A program made the translations under genes and the position numbers. A stretch of DNA of 57,375 bases from a virus. The notes under the pieces are model-generated. The model had not been told where the DNA came from. It saw only the letters and a program-made list of their open reading frames with translations, and searched no databases. The number at the start of each line of letters is the position of its first letter. Position 1 is the stretch's first letter. The DNA is taken from the IMG/VR virus record IMGVR_UViG_3300025671_000076, positions 1-57,375 of that record; one strand, written 5' to 3'. Shown piece after piece: positions 22,101-29,926 of this stretch.

Positions 22101-22323
22101 ATCCCGTAGCTGTTTCAAAAGGTTTTAATCTTTTTTCTTTTTGACCTGCAACACTCATTGCACCTAAGTCAATTAATCTTTGATAATCTTCAACACCTTC
22201 ATATCCAGTAAGCTCACCTGTTTTAAAAGCAGTATCTAAAGCTGTTAGTTGCTCTTGATTTAACTTTCTTGTGTCGATGTTTCTTGTATCGATTGCAGAT
22301 TGTAGTTCTTTAATACTTGCCAC
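19105..22323 (-). CDS. Large internal virion/ejection-type protein
   Basis: 1072 residues, the largest protein in the window. It has no convincing enzymatic motif. It is mostly helical, with a hydrophobic Gly/Ala-rich stretch near residues 185-205 (SLLMGASGAFGGSALYDMAN) and another near 870 (GGILAGATSAAFGFGN). The end is Gln/Pro/Met-rich and carries an EGG motif (FNEGGLVEDAYRQ). Size, composition and position next to two further virion-like proteins fit the internal head proteins of podoviruses, which are ejected with the DNA and form a channel. No lytic transglycosylase motif is evident. Confidence 0.65.
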   Translation of the reverse strand: MASIKELQSAIDTRNIDTRKLNQEQLTALDTAFKTGELTGYEGVEDYQRLIDLGAMSVAGQKEKRLKPFETATGLDRGDLVFAGAASASMVPYFMNRDQIMDAFVRSNFKDRYGVDTRFATMADMYQKRFTVLGDAVKKLPQIRGRAGLPVRMLGSLAGMADNTVDFFKKLKKFGATPSLSTEAQSLLMGASGAFGGSALYDMANLGSDFVGATSQDMANLTDNDIRKLPFEQRLLYNGINEAYNDLLWAGGAMSLIPLVRFAGREGLKQSLGLNSEQSKTIARSFERVGERPTVAALIPGENAFQNFFKKFFTTIGVYPLVSGPLTKFNRDFNKRLTQEEFLNTVDHLNMAPASNVSIMNYAGINQMKNEWAKVLDTISTEYKMVRKHWEEIGNPTFIPTATVRQETQRLLDQIKTEYPERYGDFMQASSYEKGARDLTPADDSLIQYVQFLNNITQNKNYIRMSDWAGLSRMQTAAYEGTRFNNVKPQILVIRNALEKDLNSMNEATVKTNLKNDVFKDEYQAILQKDGPQAAEDFIESNIRAAKAGYQQLLEANAYYSMVLRPFNTSKVAKQLKAADSKLFADKGIEMVGPAGIYPDQVFDKVIRRVLDGGGPDGVKQLKQILGVTKSSYEVLDSAGKVKRTVQIPSSAESKEMYDRYVRQWFWDAWNESTANPLRDFRSISAEAIAAQAAKKGFTRKRMFQLDDTTEQRVRAKTKTNETINPQSVDARIFTEGEGVANLNEGVIRNHDFGELDIEKFVKNIGIDTAQGRDKIREIFGGGVQGEKALTRIQDLITMKRSLDSVDFTDPSKFVQRSLTLRAGSSGGILAGATSAAFGFGNTLKLIIGSRLFGNIITNPKVAEDLMDMNQYMRFMSDDPNVYALKPQMVPRASRTFARFINSLMEAEGDDFRVDPDNIDFEEVRDKINSLDPNIPLQSSYDFGTMPKFTRDRIYPEYETAKNMDPATARAGEEFLQGSNLMALNEQQFEEVANTEPQSTQPQMMMPPGGQATEPTAMATGQMPQNTQMQTAQQYASLFPQDTLGQAVAARQFNEGGLVEDAYRQADEVLNG

Positions 22324-22325
22324 TA

Positions 22326-24605
22326 CTAACCTCCTATCGGTATGGTTGATAATATATCTGCTCTAGATTGTTGATTTGAAATAGCTTGTTGTCTCATAAA
22401 CTCTTTATTCTTTTGATTATAAGCAGCAGAAACTCCAGGAATATCCATAAAGTTTTCTTGAATAAATTGTTCATCCCCACCATTTAGTTTGTATTGGTTT
22501 AGATAACTACCAGCTTTTTCATTAAACTCTTCTCTTAACTGCTCGTAGTTTAATCTAATAGTTCTAGGTGAAGTAATGTATTTAATAATTTGCGTACGTT
22601 TAGCAGCGTTATCAATATCTTTTTGTGTTAATCTGTCTTCTGATTTGTTAGCGTTTGCAACAATGTATTTCATACGCTGTTCAATAAGTGCTAGTTTAGT
22701 GTAAGCTCTTAAGTCTTCTTCTGTAGGTCTGTAGTTTTTAGCAATAAGACCTGCTTTCTTCAATTGTTTCTCTACTTCTTTAGCTCCATTTTCTCTAGCT
22801 TCTTGTAAGTCATTATTAAATCTTTGTTTCATGTTATCGGCTTCTTTATTAAATAAATTTAATTTACCACCTTCAATATCTACAAACTCTCTACTAGTAT
22901 TATTTTCCATAGCATCAACTATTTGTTGATCAATAACAGAACTATCAGCACCTAAATTACCTCCAGCAAAGAAATCAAATGTACCAAGAGTGTCCTCAGC
23001 TAATAATCCTAATGCAGCTTTAGTACCACCTTTTTCAGCATTTTGAATTACAAAGTCAATCATCTTACCACCTCTTCTATTGTCTTCTAGACCCATAAGA
23101 GCTGCGTTAAGTTTATCATCATTTCTTTTTACGTCAGTACCTGTAAATAAAGCTTCTTCAAAATATTGTTGACCGTCTGGAGTTATCTTTCTTTCATAAT
23201 ATTTATTGTCTTTACCTAAAGATACTCTAACATTTCTAAAACCACCTGGTACACTTGGATCACTTACTCTAACAGTTTTATCTCCAGTGGTAAGCATTCC
23301 TGCACCTTTAGCTTTTTCTTGTTTCATTTTTAAAAAAGCTTGTGCTAAATCCATATCTGTTTTTTGTTGTTGTAATTTCATACCAATCATTGCATCTGCA
23401 GTAGAACCTAATGCTTGACCTGCAACATCTAAGAAACCTGCCATACCTTGTTGTGGTGACTTACCAGATAATAAAGTTCCAGCAGCTCTCATCATTAATA
23501 AATTATTTAAGTTCTCATTTGTAGTTCCTGTAATTTTATTTAACTCATCTTTAAATTGTTTGAATTGACCTGCTAGTGTTCCTGATATTTCTTTTCCACC
23601 TTGAAGATCTTTAGTTCTTTTATTTTTTAAATAAGCTATTTCTGCAGGGCCTTCGTTACCTGTCATTTTAGGTACAGGATTCATTGGCATTTGTCCGCCT
23701 TCTCCCCCTGTGTCTCCAGGACCCGCCATCTCTTGTGGCCCCATTTGTTTTTGACCTTTACCTAACATTTGTCTTACTGTAGTTTCGTCTACATTAGTTT
23801 CTATTGCTATTTGTTTTAATTGGTCATCACTAGCTTTAGTTAGATCTACACCTAACTCTTTAGCAGTAGTATCTATTTTGTTAATAGTTTTTAACTGATC
23901 ATTTAATAACTGTTCTTCTTCAGTTTTAGGATTTTTTATACCAATAGGTCTTGATTGAAACTCCTTAGACATTTCTCGGTATTCTTTTAAATTCTCTGTT
24001 ACTTTCTTTTTAGGATCTGGTTTGTATTCAGGTTTACTATAAATTAATCTGTCTTGTACATCTGCAAGATAATCTTCTTGTGTCATACCTTCAGGTGTTC
24101 CTGCAGGACTTAATAATGGTGATGCTGTTCCTGCACCAATAGCTGCTAGTGTAGTCTTACCTGGATTTCTAACAATCTTTTGTGCTAGATCTGTCATTCT
24201 AGGAGTTAAGTATTCTCCTGTTTCTCTTAATGCAGTAATACCTGCTCTTCTAGCTGAACCTGGTAAAAAGGCTGCTCCAGGCACTGCATAAGTTGCTCCT
24301 GATATAAATTTACCTGTGTCTCCTTCTTTAATTCCTTCTGCCATTTCTCTACTACCCACACCAATACCATAACCTTCTAATCCAACTAAACCTGTTTGTA
24401 CTCCAGGTCTTGCAAAGAAAGAAGACATCTTAGGTGCTAAATATCTATAAGCAGGTGCGGCTGCTGCTCTTGCAGCTTGCATTCCAGCTGATCCTAATGC
24501 TGCTAATCCACCTACAAAAAATTTAGGCACTTGTTTAGGATTTACATTTGCATGTATTTCTTGTGCTCTTTTTCTAAATAGAGGTCTGTTTAATGTTTTA
24601 TCCAT
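22326..24605 (-). CDS. Internal virion-type protein
   Basis: 759 residues, starting MDKTLNRPLFRKRAQEIHAN. Residues 28-90 contain Gly/Ala-rich hydrophobic sequence (GGLAALGSAGMQAARAAAAP), followed by a long helical region. A PGDTGGEGG motif (about residues 297-305) is shared with 25933-26874. The C-terminal half is helical (TQKDIDNAAKRTQIIKYIT). It is most likely an internal head/ejection protein together with 19105-22323 and 24612-25496. Two bases separate it from the downstream gene. Confidence 0.6.
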   Translation of the reverse strand: MDKTLNRPLFRKRAQEIHANVNPKQVPKFFVGGLAALGSAGMQAARAAAAPAYRYLAPKMSSFFARPGVQTGLVGLEGYGIGVGSREMAEGIKEGDTGKFISGATYAVPGAAFLPGSARRAGITALRETGEYLTPRMTDLAQKIVRNPGKTTLAAIGAGTASPLLSPAGTPEGMTQEDYLADVQDRLIYSKPEYKPDPKKKVTENLKEYREMSKEFQSRPIGIKNPKTEEEQLLNDQLKTINKIDTTAKELGVDLTKASDDQLKQIAIETNVDETTVRQMLGKGQKQMGPQEMAGPGDTGGEGGQMPMNPVPKMTGNEGPAEIAYLKNKRTKDLQGGKEISGTLAGQFKQFKDELNKITGTTNENLNNLLMMRAAGTLLSGKSPQQGMAGFLDVAGQALGSTADAMIGMKLQQQKTDMDLAQAFLKMKQEKAKGAGMLTTGDKTVRVSDPSVPGGFRNVRVSLGKDNKYYERKITPDGQQYFEEALFTGTDVKRNDDKLNAALMGLEDNRRGGKMIDFVIQNAEKGGTKAALGLLAEDTLGTFDFFAGGNLGADSSVIDQQIVDAMENNTSREFVDIEGGKLNLFNKEADNMKQRFNNDLQEARENGAKEVEKQLKKAGLIAKNYRPTEEDLRAYTKLALIEQRMKYIVANANKSEDRLTQKDIDNAAKRTQIIKYITSPRTIRLNYEQLREEFNEKAGSYLNQYKLNGGDEQFIQENFMDIPGVSAAYNQKNKEFMRQQAISNQQSRADILSTIPIGG

Positions 24606-24611
24606 TAGACC

Positions 24612-25496
24612 TTACCTTGTTGCTAGTGCTGCTGCCGTTGGATTTTTATTTAACAGTGAGTATGTAGCATAAGCTCCTAATCCTGCTCCTGCAGCTTGTG
24701 CTAACGGACTTCCAGTGGACGTTGGCATACTACTCTGTGTTATTGTAGATTGAGATGTAGGGCCTGCAGCATAAATGTTTTTAACAAACTCTGCTCTTTG
24801 GAAAGGTTCATATGCTCTTTGTAGCTCAGTTTGTCTTTGTGCATCTAATGCTTGTTGTGCAAGTTGTCTTTGTAATCCACCAGCTGCCATCAATTGATTA
24901 ATATCTTGTTGAGCCATACCTTGTTGTTGCTGACCTAACTGACCTAATAACTGACTGCCTTGTAATCCTAATTGTTGTTGTCTTTGTGCTGCACCTAATG
25001 CAGTTTGAAATCCTGTTGCCATTGATTGACCAATGTTAGCAAGTCTAGCTCTTTCTTCTTCTGCAACTCTAACACCTTCTCTACCGCCACCAAATGCTCC
25101 AGCACCAACTGCTTGTGCAGCTAATTGGTTTTGTCTCATTTGTGATTGTCTAGTAATCTCATCTGTTACATAAGATTGATATGGATTTAAATATTGATTA
25201 ATTTCTGCTTGACCAACTGGAGCCATTGCTGTTTGTGCACCTGTTACTGCAGAACTTACTGCAGGTTGACCAACACCGGTTATACCTGATGCTGTAATAC
25301 CTTGTTGTTCTAAACCACCTAAACCTGCAACTTGCATAGCAGGAATGTTTACAGGAGTTTGACCTAGCTGTGCAGCTATGTCCATTAAACCAAGTTTTCT
25401 TTCTTCAATACCTGGTGCTTCTCTTAAATATTGTGTAGTAACTGACGGTGCTGAAGCTTGTTGAGCTGGAGCACTGCCTCCTCCAAATATACTCAT
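24612..25496 (-). CDS. Gln/Ala-rich virion protein
   Basis: 294 residues, extremely Gln- and Ala-rich. YLNPYQSYVTDEI, QAVGAGAFGGGREGVRVAEE and YEPFQRAEFVKNIYAAGP follow a pattern I recall from virion proteins of marine phages (a helical protein with an AFGG-R turn between two long helices). It probably forms part of the DNA-ejection apparatus. The N-terminus MSIFGGGSAPAQQASAP is Gly/Pro-rich. It starts one base past the stop of the GNAT-like gene. Confidence 0.65.
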   Translation of the reverse strand: MSIFGGGSAPAQQASAPSVTTQYLREAPGIEERKLGLMDIAAQLGQTPVNIPAMQVAGLGGLEQQGITASGITGVGQPAVSSAVTGAQTAMAPVGQAEINQYLNPYQSYVTDEITRQSQMRQNQLAAQAVGAGAFGGGREGVRVAEEERARLANIGQSMATGFQTALGAAQRQQQLGLQGSQLLGQLGQQQQGMAQQDINQLMAAGGLQRQLAQQALDAQRQTELQRAYEPFQRAEFVKNIYAAGPTSQSTITQSSMPTSTGSPLAQAAGAGLGAYATYSLLNKNPTAAALATR

Positions 25497-25955
25497 TTAG
25501 TTTAACTCCTTTTGAAATTCATAATGTTTAATTTTCCAACCATATTTTCCCATAACTTTTTTATATCCCGGTCTCATTAAAGCTGTAATTCTTTTACAGT
25601 TGTTTATTTTAGCAAATTCCTCAAGGGTTTTCACTAGTTTGTCAGACCATAAATACATTTTTTTGCCCGTACAAATAAGACCTTGTAACTCTTTAAAATT
25701 AGGGTTATCAAAAAATCTACTAGTACAACATCCAAATACTTTGTTTTCTCCATCCTCATCTGTTCCGAACATAATCCATAAATGCATTACATTCTTTTTT
25801 ACTAATTCTTTTATATGTTTAGCATCAGCATACTGACCACTAAACTTTAAAGCTTCTGATACAAGAAATTCAACTAAAGGCCAAAAAGTATCTACTTCTT
25901 TTGGCTTAATGCATAACACATCTACATTAGCTTTAATTGTCTTTTCTGCTTGCAT
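25497..25955 (-). CDS. GNAT-like acetyltransferase-fold protein
   Basis: 152 residues. WPLVEFLVSEALKFSG, then VMHLWIMFGTDEDGENKVFGCCTSRF and the C-terminal KRITALMRPGYKKVMGKYGW follow the order of strands and helices of a GNAT domain. The acetyl-CoA loop (R/Q-x-x-G-x-G/A) is not clear, so it may be inactive. Podoviruses often carry such a protein beside internal virion genes. It overlaps 25933-26874 by 23 bases. Confidence 0.5.
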   Translation of the reverse strand: MQAEKTIKANVDVLCIKPKEVDTFWPLVEFLVSEALKFSGQYADAKHIKELVKKNVMHLWIMFGTDEDGENKVFGCCTSRFFDNPNFKELQGLICTGKKMYLWSDKLVKTLEEFAKINNCKRITALMRPGYKKVMGKYGWKIKHYEFQKELN

Positions 25956-26874
25956 CTAATATATCCATTATTCTTTTAAAACGTTTTTGTTGTTCGTAAA
26001 AAAATTCAGCACCTTTTTTTCTTTGGTCTTCTTTACTATTAATATCAGCACCAGCAATAATTCCTGCACCTCTAACAGCTGCAGCTCTAGATACAAATTC
26101 ACCATCAGCTAATTGTGCTAACATAGTGTCTTCATCTTCATCACCCATGCCTGCTCCGTCTTTTACAAAACCTTGAGCTCTTACATAGTTATTCATGTCA
26201 TGTTCGCTGTGACTGTGTTTAGAAGGTAATGCTTGACCACCTTCATTAAATTTTGCTACACTAACTATTCCACCTTGATTATATTCAACAGCTTTAAATG
26301 TTTGTGTAGGTTCATCACCTAAAATTTCTTCAACAGTTCTGTAAGTATCTGCATTAGCGATAGGTGTATCTACACCTGCTTGATAATCTCTTACCATAAA
26401 TCCTGTAGGACTTCCTGGAGCTCCTGATTTAGCAAATTTAGAATAAGCTTTGTTAGGAGTTGGTAAGTATGCAGTTTGTGGTCCTTCATCTCCTTCAAAC
26501 AATCCTGATAATAAAGGTATACCAAATGCTGCTAAACCTATTTTACCTTCAGTTGTTTTAGGTATAAATCTTTGTAAGAATCCTGCATCTTTAGTTCCAC
26601 CTTCTCCTCCAGTATCTCCTGGACTTAAAGTTTGTCCACCCATAAAAGAAGCAGCACCTTTAGCAGCTCCTGTATTCATAAACTGTTGCTTTAAAGTATT
26701 TCCAGCTAAAGCTTGCCCTGTTTGTCCAAAAGCTGAAAAGCCAGGTACGTTTAACATACCGGCACCTTGTGTTAATGCACCTATTCCTAGAGCATCTCTT
26801 AATGATCTATTAGTTGATTTACCTCTAAGTTTTTGTACGCCAAATGTGGCTAATGCTAGTGTAAATGGATCCAT
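25933..26874 (-). CDS. Virion-associated protein with EGG and DGEFV motifs
   Basis: 313 residues. The first half is Gly/Ala-rich with short hydrophobic stretches (SFMGGQTLSPGDTGGEGG, LAAFGIPLLSGL). The second half has YNQGGIVSVAKFNEGG and LADGEFVSRAAAVRGAG, a motif I recall from virion and tape-measure-like proteins of marine phages. It is the first gene of the internal virion block. Its ATG is inside a hairpin without an obvious ribosome binding site (26869-26897), which may limit translation. Confidence 0.55.
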   Translation of the reverse strand: MDPFTLALATFGVQKLRGKSTNRSLRDALGIGALTQGAGMLNVPGFSAFGQTGQALAGNTLKQQFMNTGAAKGAASFMGGQTLSPGDTGGEGGTKDAGFLQRFIPKTTEGKIGLAAFGIPLLSGLFEGDEGPQTAYLPTPNKAYSKFAKSGAPGSPTGFMVRDYQAGVDTPIANADTYRTVEEILGDEPTQTFKAVEYNQGGIVSVAKFNEGGQALPSKHSHSEHDMNNYVRAQGFVKDGAGMGDEDEDTMLAQLADGEFVSRAAAVRGAGIIAGADINSKEDQRKKGAEFFYEQQKRFKRIMDILDASRKDN

Positions 26875-26925
26875 AATTTATTCTTTTAATTATGGATAAT
26901 ATTACCATTTTACTTAGGTAATATC
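26869..26925 (-). promoter_or_regulatory. Two tandem hairpins, one enclosing a start codon
   Basis: GATATTACC / GGTAATAT (26925-26898) directly follows the glycosyltransferase stop. ATCCATAAT (26897-26889) pairs perfectly over 9 bases with ATTATGGAT (26877-26869), which holds the ATG of 25933-26874. The first may end or stabilise the upstream message; the second would hide the start codon. Confidence 0.5.
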
Positions 26926-27788
26926 AACTCGTCGTAAAAGCTACCTTCATAGGTATGTTCTCCAACATGGACAATAGGATCCATAATATAGGCATAACAT
27001 TTACCGCCTATATCTTTCCATAATTTACAAAAAGAAAAGTCTTCTCCAAGGTATGTTTTAGTTACAGGATCATGTGTAGTATCAAAGAAATTCCACATGT
27101 GTGGTCTATCCACATACTCCCCATTAATTACTGTTTTTTGTACAATTTGTTTGTCAGGATAAGCTTTAATCATTTTATCAAACACACTTCTTTTTATCAT
27201 CATACATCCAGTTGGACTATGTGTTACCTCTATTACACCATCTATGACTTGTATGTTATGTGCATTCTCTACTTTCATTGGATAAGTATGCAATGATTTT
27301 CTTATATCTTCAGGTTCTTTTATTTTACCTTCTTGCATCTTTCTAAATGCTTTATCCCACATTAAAGTTTTAAGAGGATAAGGAATAGATATTACATCCT
27401 TATCTTTATCAAGCATTGTTATAATTGATTGAGCATTAAAATAAATATCTGAATCAATAAACAACATATGTGTCATGTTTGATTCTAAAAAACTACCTAC
27501 ACAAAGATTTCTCCCTTGTGTTACTAAAGAAGATTTCATTAGTTGAAAAGTTATTTGTATTCCTTTAGAAAAACAAAGTTTTTGTAATTCTAGTAAAGCT
27601 TGTGTATAGTGAATAGAACATTCACTATGAACTGGAGTTGCAACAAATATAGAATAAGGAGATTTTTTTAATACTGGTTGTCCGGTGTCCTGTTTCCATA
27701 AAGGAGTAATATTTTTTTTATAAGGTTGTGGAGAAACTTTTAGTTCCTTTAAAGTTTGATAAGTATCTTTATTTATTGTTTCTTTCAC
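26910..27788 (-). CDS. GT-A fold glycosyltransferase-like protein
   Basis: 292 residues. IFVATPVHSECSIHY, the LVTQGRNLCVG segment, FIDSDIYF (DxD, metal and sugar-nucleotide binding), SPTGCMMIKRSVFD and LGEDFSFCKLWKDIGG fit the GT-A family seen in viruses and aquatic phages. The substrate is unknown. It may glycosylate virion proteins or host surface sugars. Its start overlaps the end of the GT4-like gene 27769-28704 by 20 bases, so the two act in one unit. Confidence 0.75.
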   Translation of the reverse strand: MKETINKDTYQTLKELKVSPQPYKKNITPLWKQDTGQPVLKKSPYSIFVATPVHSECSIHYTQALLELQKLCFSKGIQITFQLMKSSLVTQGRNLCVGSFLESNMTHMLFIDSDIYFNAQSIITMLDKDKDVISIPYPLKTLMWDKAFRKMQEGKIKEPEDIRKSLHTYPMKVENAHNIQVIDGVIEVTHSPTGCMMIKRSVFDKMIKAYPDKQIVQKTVINGEYVDRPHMWNFFDTTHDPVTKTYLGEDFSFCKLWKDIGGKCYAYIMDPIVHVGEHTYEGSFYDELILPK

Positions 27789-28704
27789 TTATTGCTCCTT
27801 TTAAAAAACTAGTCCATTCCATGCCTTTTTTATTCCAGCTATAAAAACGTTTATAAAATTTTTGTTGTTCATTTAAATGATCTTGTATAAAATCTTCATG
27901 TAAATAGTTAGCCGCTACTTGAATTGCAGCAGCAAAGTCTTTAGCCATTTGTTCATAGTTTGTAGAGTAATTAACGTACACAGGCCACTCAGCACATGTC
28001 TCATATAAAGCTCCAAAGTTATTTGTAATAACATGAACACCAGCTGCTAATGCTTCTAGAGCAGAAACGCAAGATGTTTCTTCAAATATGCTTGGATAAA
28101 CATATAAATCATAATCGGTCATGTGTTGTAAAATATACTCATTTGTTTCATATCCAATATAGTTTACATTTGGTAATTGTTTTGCTTGTTCATATAAAGG
28201 TTTAAACTGATCATCGTTTTGATTTTTAAAAGCTTCTCCATAAACTTGTGTAGATGAATATACATCTAATGTAATGTTAGGATTTTTTATTTCTTGCATA
28301 GCTCTTAACAATACATTCAATCCTCTCCATGGTGTATTATGGTGTAATATTTTTATTGGCTTACCTTTTTGATAAGGTCTTCTAGTAGGAAAATTATTAG
28401 TTCCGTTTTTAATTACAACAGATCTATCAGTTGGTATATCAAAGAAGTATCTAAACTTTTCATAATTCCAATGACTGTTAAATACATACCAATCGTATTC
28501 CTTATGCCTTTCTTTATTACCAAAAAATTCTTGTAAATTAGGTTGATCCCAAGAATTTTTTTGCCAAAGAATATTTACTTTATTAGGATCTAACGGTACT
28601 TTGCCGGGTATTGAGGTACATATCTGTACTTTGTCCAATAATTCTTTACTAACATGTTTTCCTAACAGCTCATGCTGTATTTCAGTTGCTCCTCTAGGAT
28701 TCAT
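27769..28704 (-). CDS. GT4-like (GT-B fold) glycosyltransferase
   Basis: 311 residues. The C-terminal Rossmann part has KILHHNTPWRGLNVLLRAMQ, DLYVYPSIFEETSCVSALEA and LAAGVHVITNNFGAL, the usual E-x7-E donor-binding motif (EETSCVSALE) of family 4. The N-terminal acceptor domain is short. It works with the GT-A protein downstream. It could decorate tail fibres or capsid, or alter the host surface against superinfection. Both are inference from context. Confidence 0.8.
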   Translation of the reverse strand: MNPRGATEIQHELLGKHVSKELLDKVQICTSIPGKVPLDPNKVNILWQKNSWDQPNLQEFFGNKERHKEYDWYVFNSHWNYEKFRYFFDIPTDRSVVIKNGTNNFPTRRPYQKGKPIKILHHNTPWRGLNVLLRAMQEIKNPNITLDVYSSTQVYGEAFKNQNDDQFKPLYEQAKQLPNVNYIGYETNEYILQHMTDYDLYVYPSIFEETSCVSALEALAAGVHVITNNFGALYETCAEWPVYVNYSTNYEQMAKDFAAAIQVAANYLHEDFIQDHLNEQQKFYKRFYSWNKKGMEWTSFLKGAISERNNK

Positions 28705-28902
28705 TTATTTTTTTGTTTTAGCACCCATTGAAACTCTAGTAACTTTTATTTCAAGATCTTGTCTAAAATCTTCTGCAGTAGTATCTGTATTTGGATCAGA
28801 AACATCCGCATCAAATTCAGCTTTGTCTGCATAAACTTTACCAGTTCTTTTATTTTTAACTATTTCTTTTGCTTCAGCAGGTATTTTAATTAAATCACTC
28901 AT
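28705..28902 (-). CDS. Small conserved marine-phage protein
   Basis: 65 residues, charged, with EIVKNKRTGKVYADKAEFDA and a C-terminal basic tail (SMGAKTKK). It is similar in type to small proteins found between structural genes in marine phages (short acidic middle with an R-x-G-x-x-Y motif). No function known. It abuts the GT4-like gene directly (stop at 28705, next start at 28704). Confidence 0.55.
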   Translation of the reverse strand: MSDLIKIPAEAKEIVKNKRTGKVYADKAEFDADVSDPNTDTTAEDFRQDLEIKVTRVSMGAKTKK

Positions 28903-28904
28903 AA

Positions 28905-29033
28905 TTATCTCCCTTGTTTATTATATTTCTTATAATCTCTTTTTTCACTTTTTGAAAGTCTTTTTTTATGACGTCCTGGACGTTTTTTAGGTTTTGGTCT
29001 AGGTACGAAGTGTGTAAATTTTTGTTTAGCCAT
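28905..29033 (-). CDS. 42-residue very basic protein
   Basis: ATG at 29033 inside the end of the oxygenase gene (8-base overlap). MAKQKFTHFVPRPKPKKRPG then RHKKRLSKSEKRDYKKYN is almost half Lys/Arg. I recall closely similar small proteins in marine phages. It could bind DNA or RNA, for instance DNA inside the head, but this is not shown. Confidence 0.65.
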   Translation of the reverse strand: MAKQKFTHFVPRPKPKKRPGRHKKRLSKSEKRDYKKYNKQGR

Positions 29034-29595
29034 AATTTAACCCTATATTAAAAGAAATAGAAATTCTAGCTGTGTCTTCAAAATGAGGTTTTACCATATG
29101 ACATAAGGATGATGGAAATAAAAGAATCATGTGTTTTTTTGGTTTTATTTGATAATTATTATTAAATTCTTGAGATTCAATAAAATCATCAAGACCAATA
29201 AACGTCTTAGCTCCATCTTTAAAAAATAATATTTCTCCATTTTCTTTAGGGACATCTAAATAATAAACTCCAGAAAAATGTGAATCAGGATGTACGTGTG
29301 GTAAATTAAAATTATATTTTTTATTTTTATTTATCCACAAATTCTTTAAAGAAAAAATTGTATTCCTTTTAAGTTTGTAGTTACTTGTTATTAAAGTAAC
29401 ACATTTTTCTAAAATATTATTAACAATATTTTTATTATTTATAGAATCAGTTTGAAAACCCCCAAAATTAGATTTTACAACATTTTTATTATTTTTTTCT
29501 TTTAAAGATAAAATATTATATATTTCCTCATCAATGTTTAAATTATGAAAAGTATCAACTATTAAAGATTCGTTAAAAATTTTTACTTTAGCCAT
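29026..29595 (-). CDS. 2-oxoglutarate/Fe(II) oxygenase-like protein A
   Basis: 189 residues, family 2OG-FeII_Oxy_5-like. HVHPDSHFSGVYYLDV (from H100) supplies H102 and D104 as likely iron ligands, H166 (SLCHMVKP) the distal ligand, and R177 (ARISISFN) the 2-oxoglutarate contact. Such enzymes hydroxylate proteins or nucleic acids. The target here is unknown. It lies between glycosyltransferases and tail genes and starts 7 bases inside the small virion-type gene 29588-29926, so it may act on virion proteins. Confidence 0.75.
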   Translation of the reverse strand: MAKVKIFNESLIVDTFHNLNIDEEIYNILSLKEKNNKNVVKSNFGGFQTDSINNKNIVNNILEKCVTLITSNYKLKRNTIFSLKNLWINKNKKYNFNLPHVHPDSHFSGVYYLDVPKENGEILFFKDGAKTFIGLDDFIESQEFNNNYQIKPKKHMILLFPSSLCHMVKPHFEDTARISISFNIGLNYG

Positions 29596-29926
29596 TTTGA
29601 TCTGATCTATTTATTTCAAGAATAGATACCACAGCTGAGACTGAATTGGTAGTGTTACATTCAATATTTAATGTGTCACTCTCTTCAAGTATAATTGGCC
29701 CTTTAGCTATATTACAAATAGTTGGACCAGAGATAGATGCATAAGCTATTTGTATTGTAGATGTAGATGAGCTATCTGTAATACTAGCTTTCAATACTTT
29801 AGATCCAGATTCGTTTGTAACTTGTATGTTTTGTATAATAGCACGTGAGTTAGACGGTGACGTATATACTGTCACTGCAGCTGTAGTATTAGGATCATAG
29901 AATGCATTTTTATAAATATTAGCCAT
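29588..29926 (-). CDS. Small beta-rich virion protein
   Basis: 112 residues, almost no Lys, many Ser/Thr/Ile and short strands (AVTVYTSPSNSRAIIQNIQV, GPIILEESDTLNIEC). This is the composition of head decoration or tail-attachment beta-sandwich proteins. It overlaps 29919-31157 by 8 bases. It resembles 45144-45473 in type, so the two may be related decoration proteins. The family call is from composition. Confidence 0.5.
   Translation of the reverse strand: MANIYKNAFYDPNTTAAVTVYTSPSNSRAIIQNIQVTNESGSKVLKASITDSSSTSTIQIAYASISGPTICNIAKGPIILEESDTLNIECNTTNSVSAVVSILEINRSDQNG

Noticed and set aside
22326-24605. Lytic transglycosylase or peptidase in the internal virion proteins
   Set aside because: Looked for E-S-x-x-x and zinc motifs typical of T7 gp16-like proteins and saw none.
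25933-26874. True tape measure protein of a siphovirus
   Set aside because: Too short, Gly-rich rather than coiled, and the tail genes are podovirus-like (gp4-like, gp10-like).
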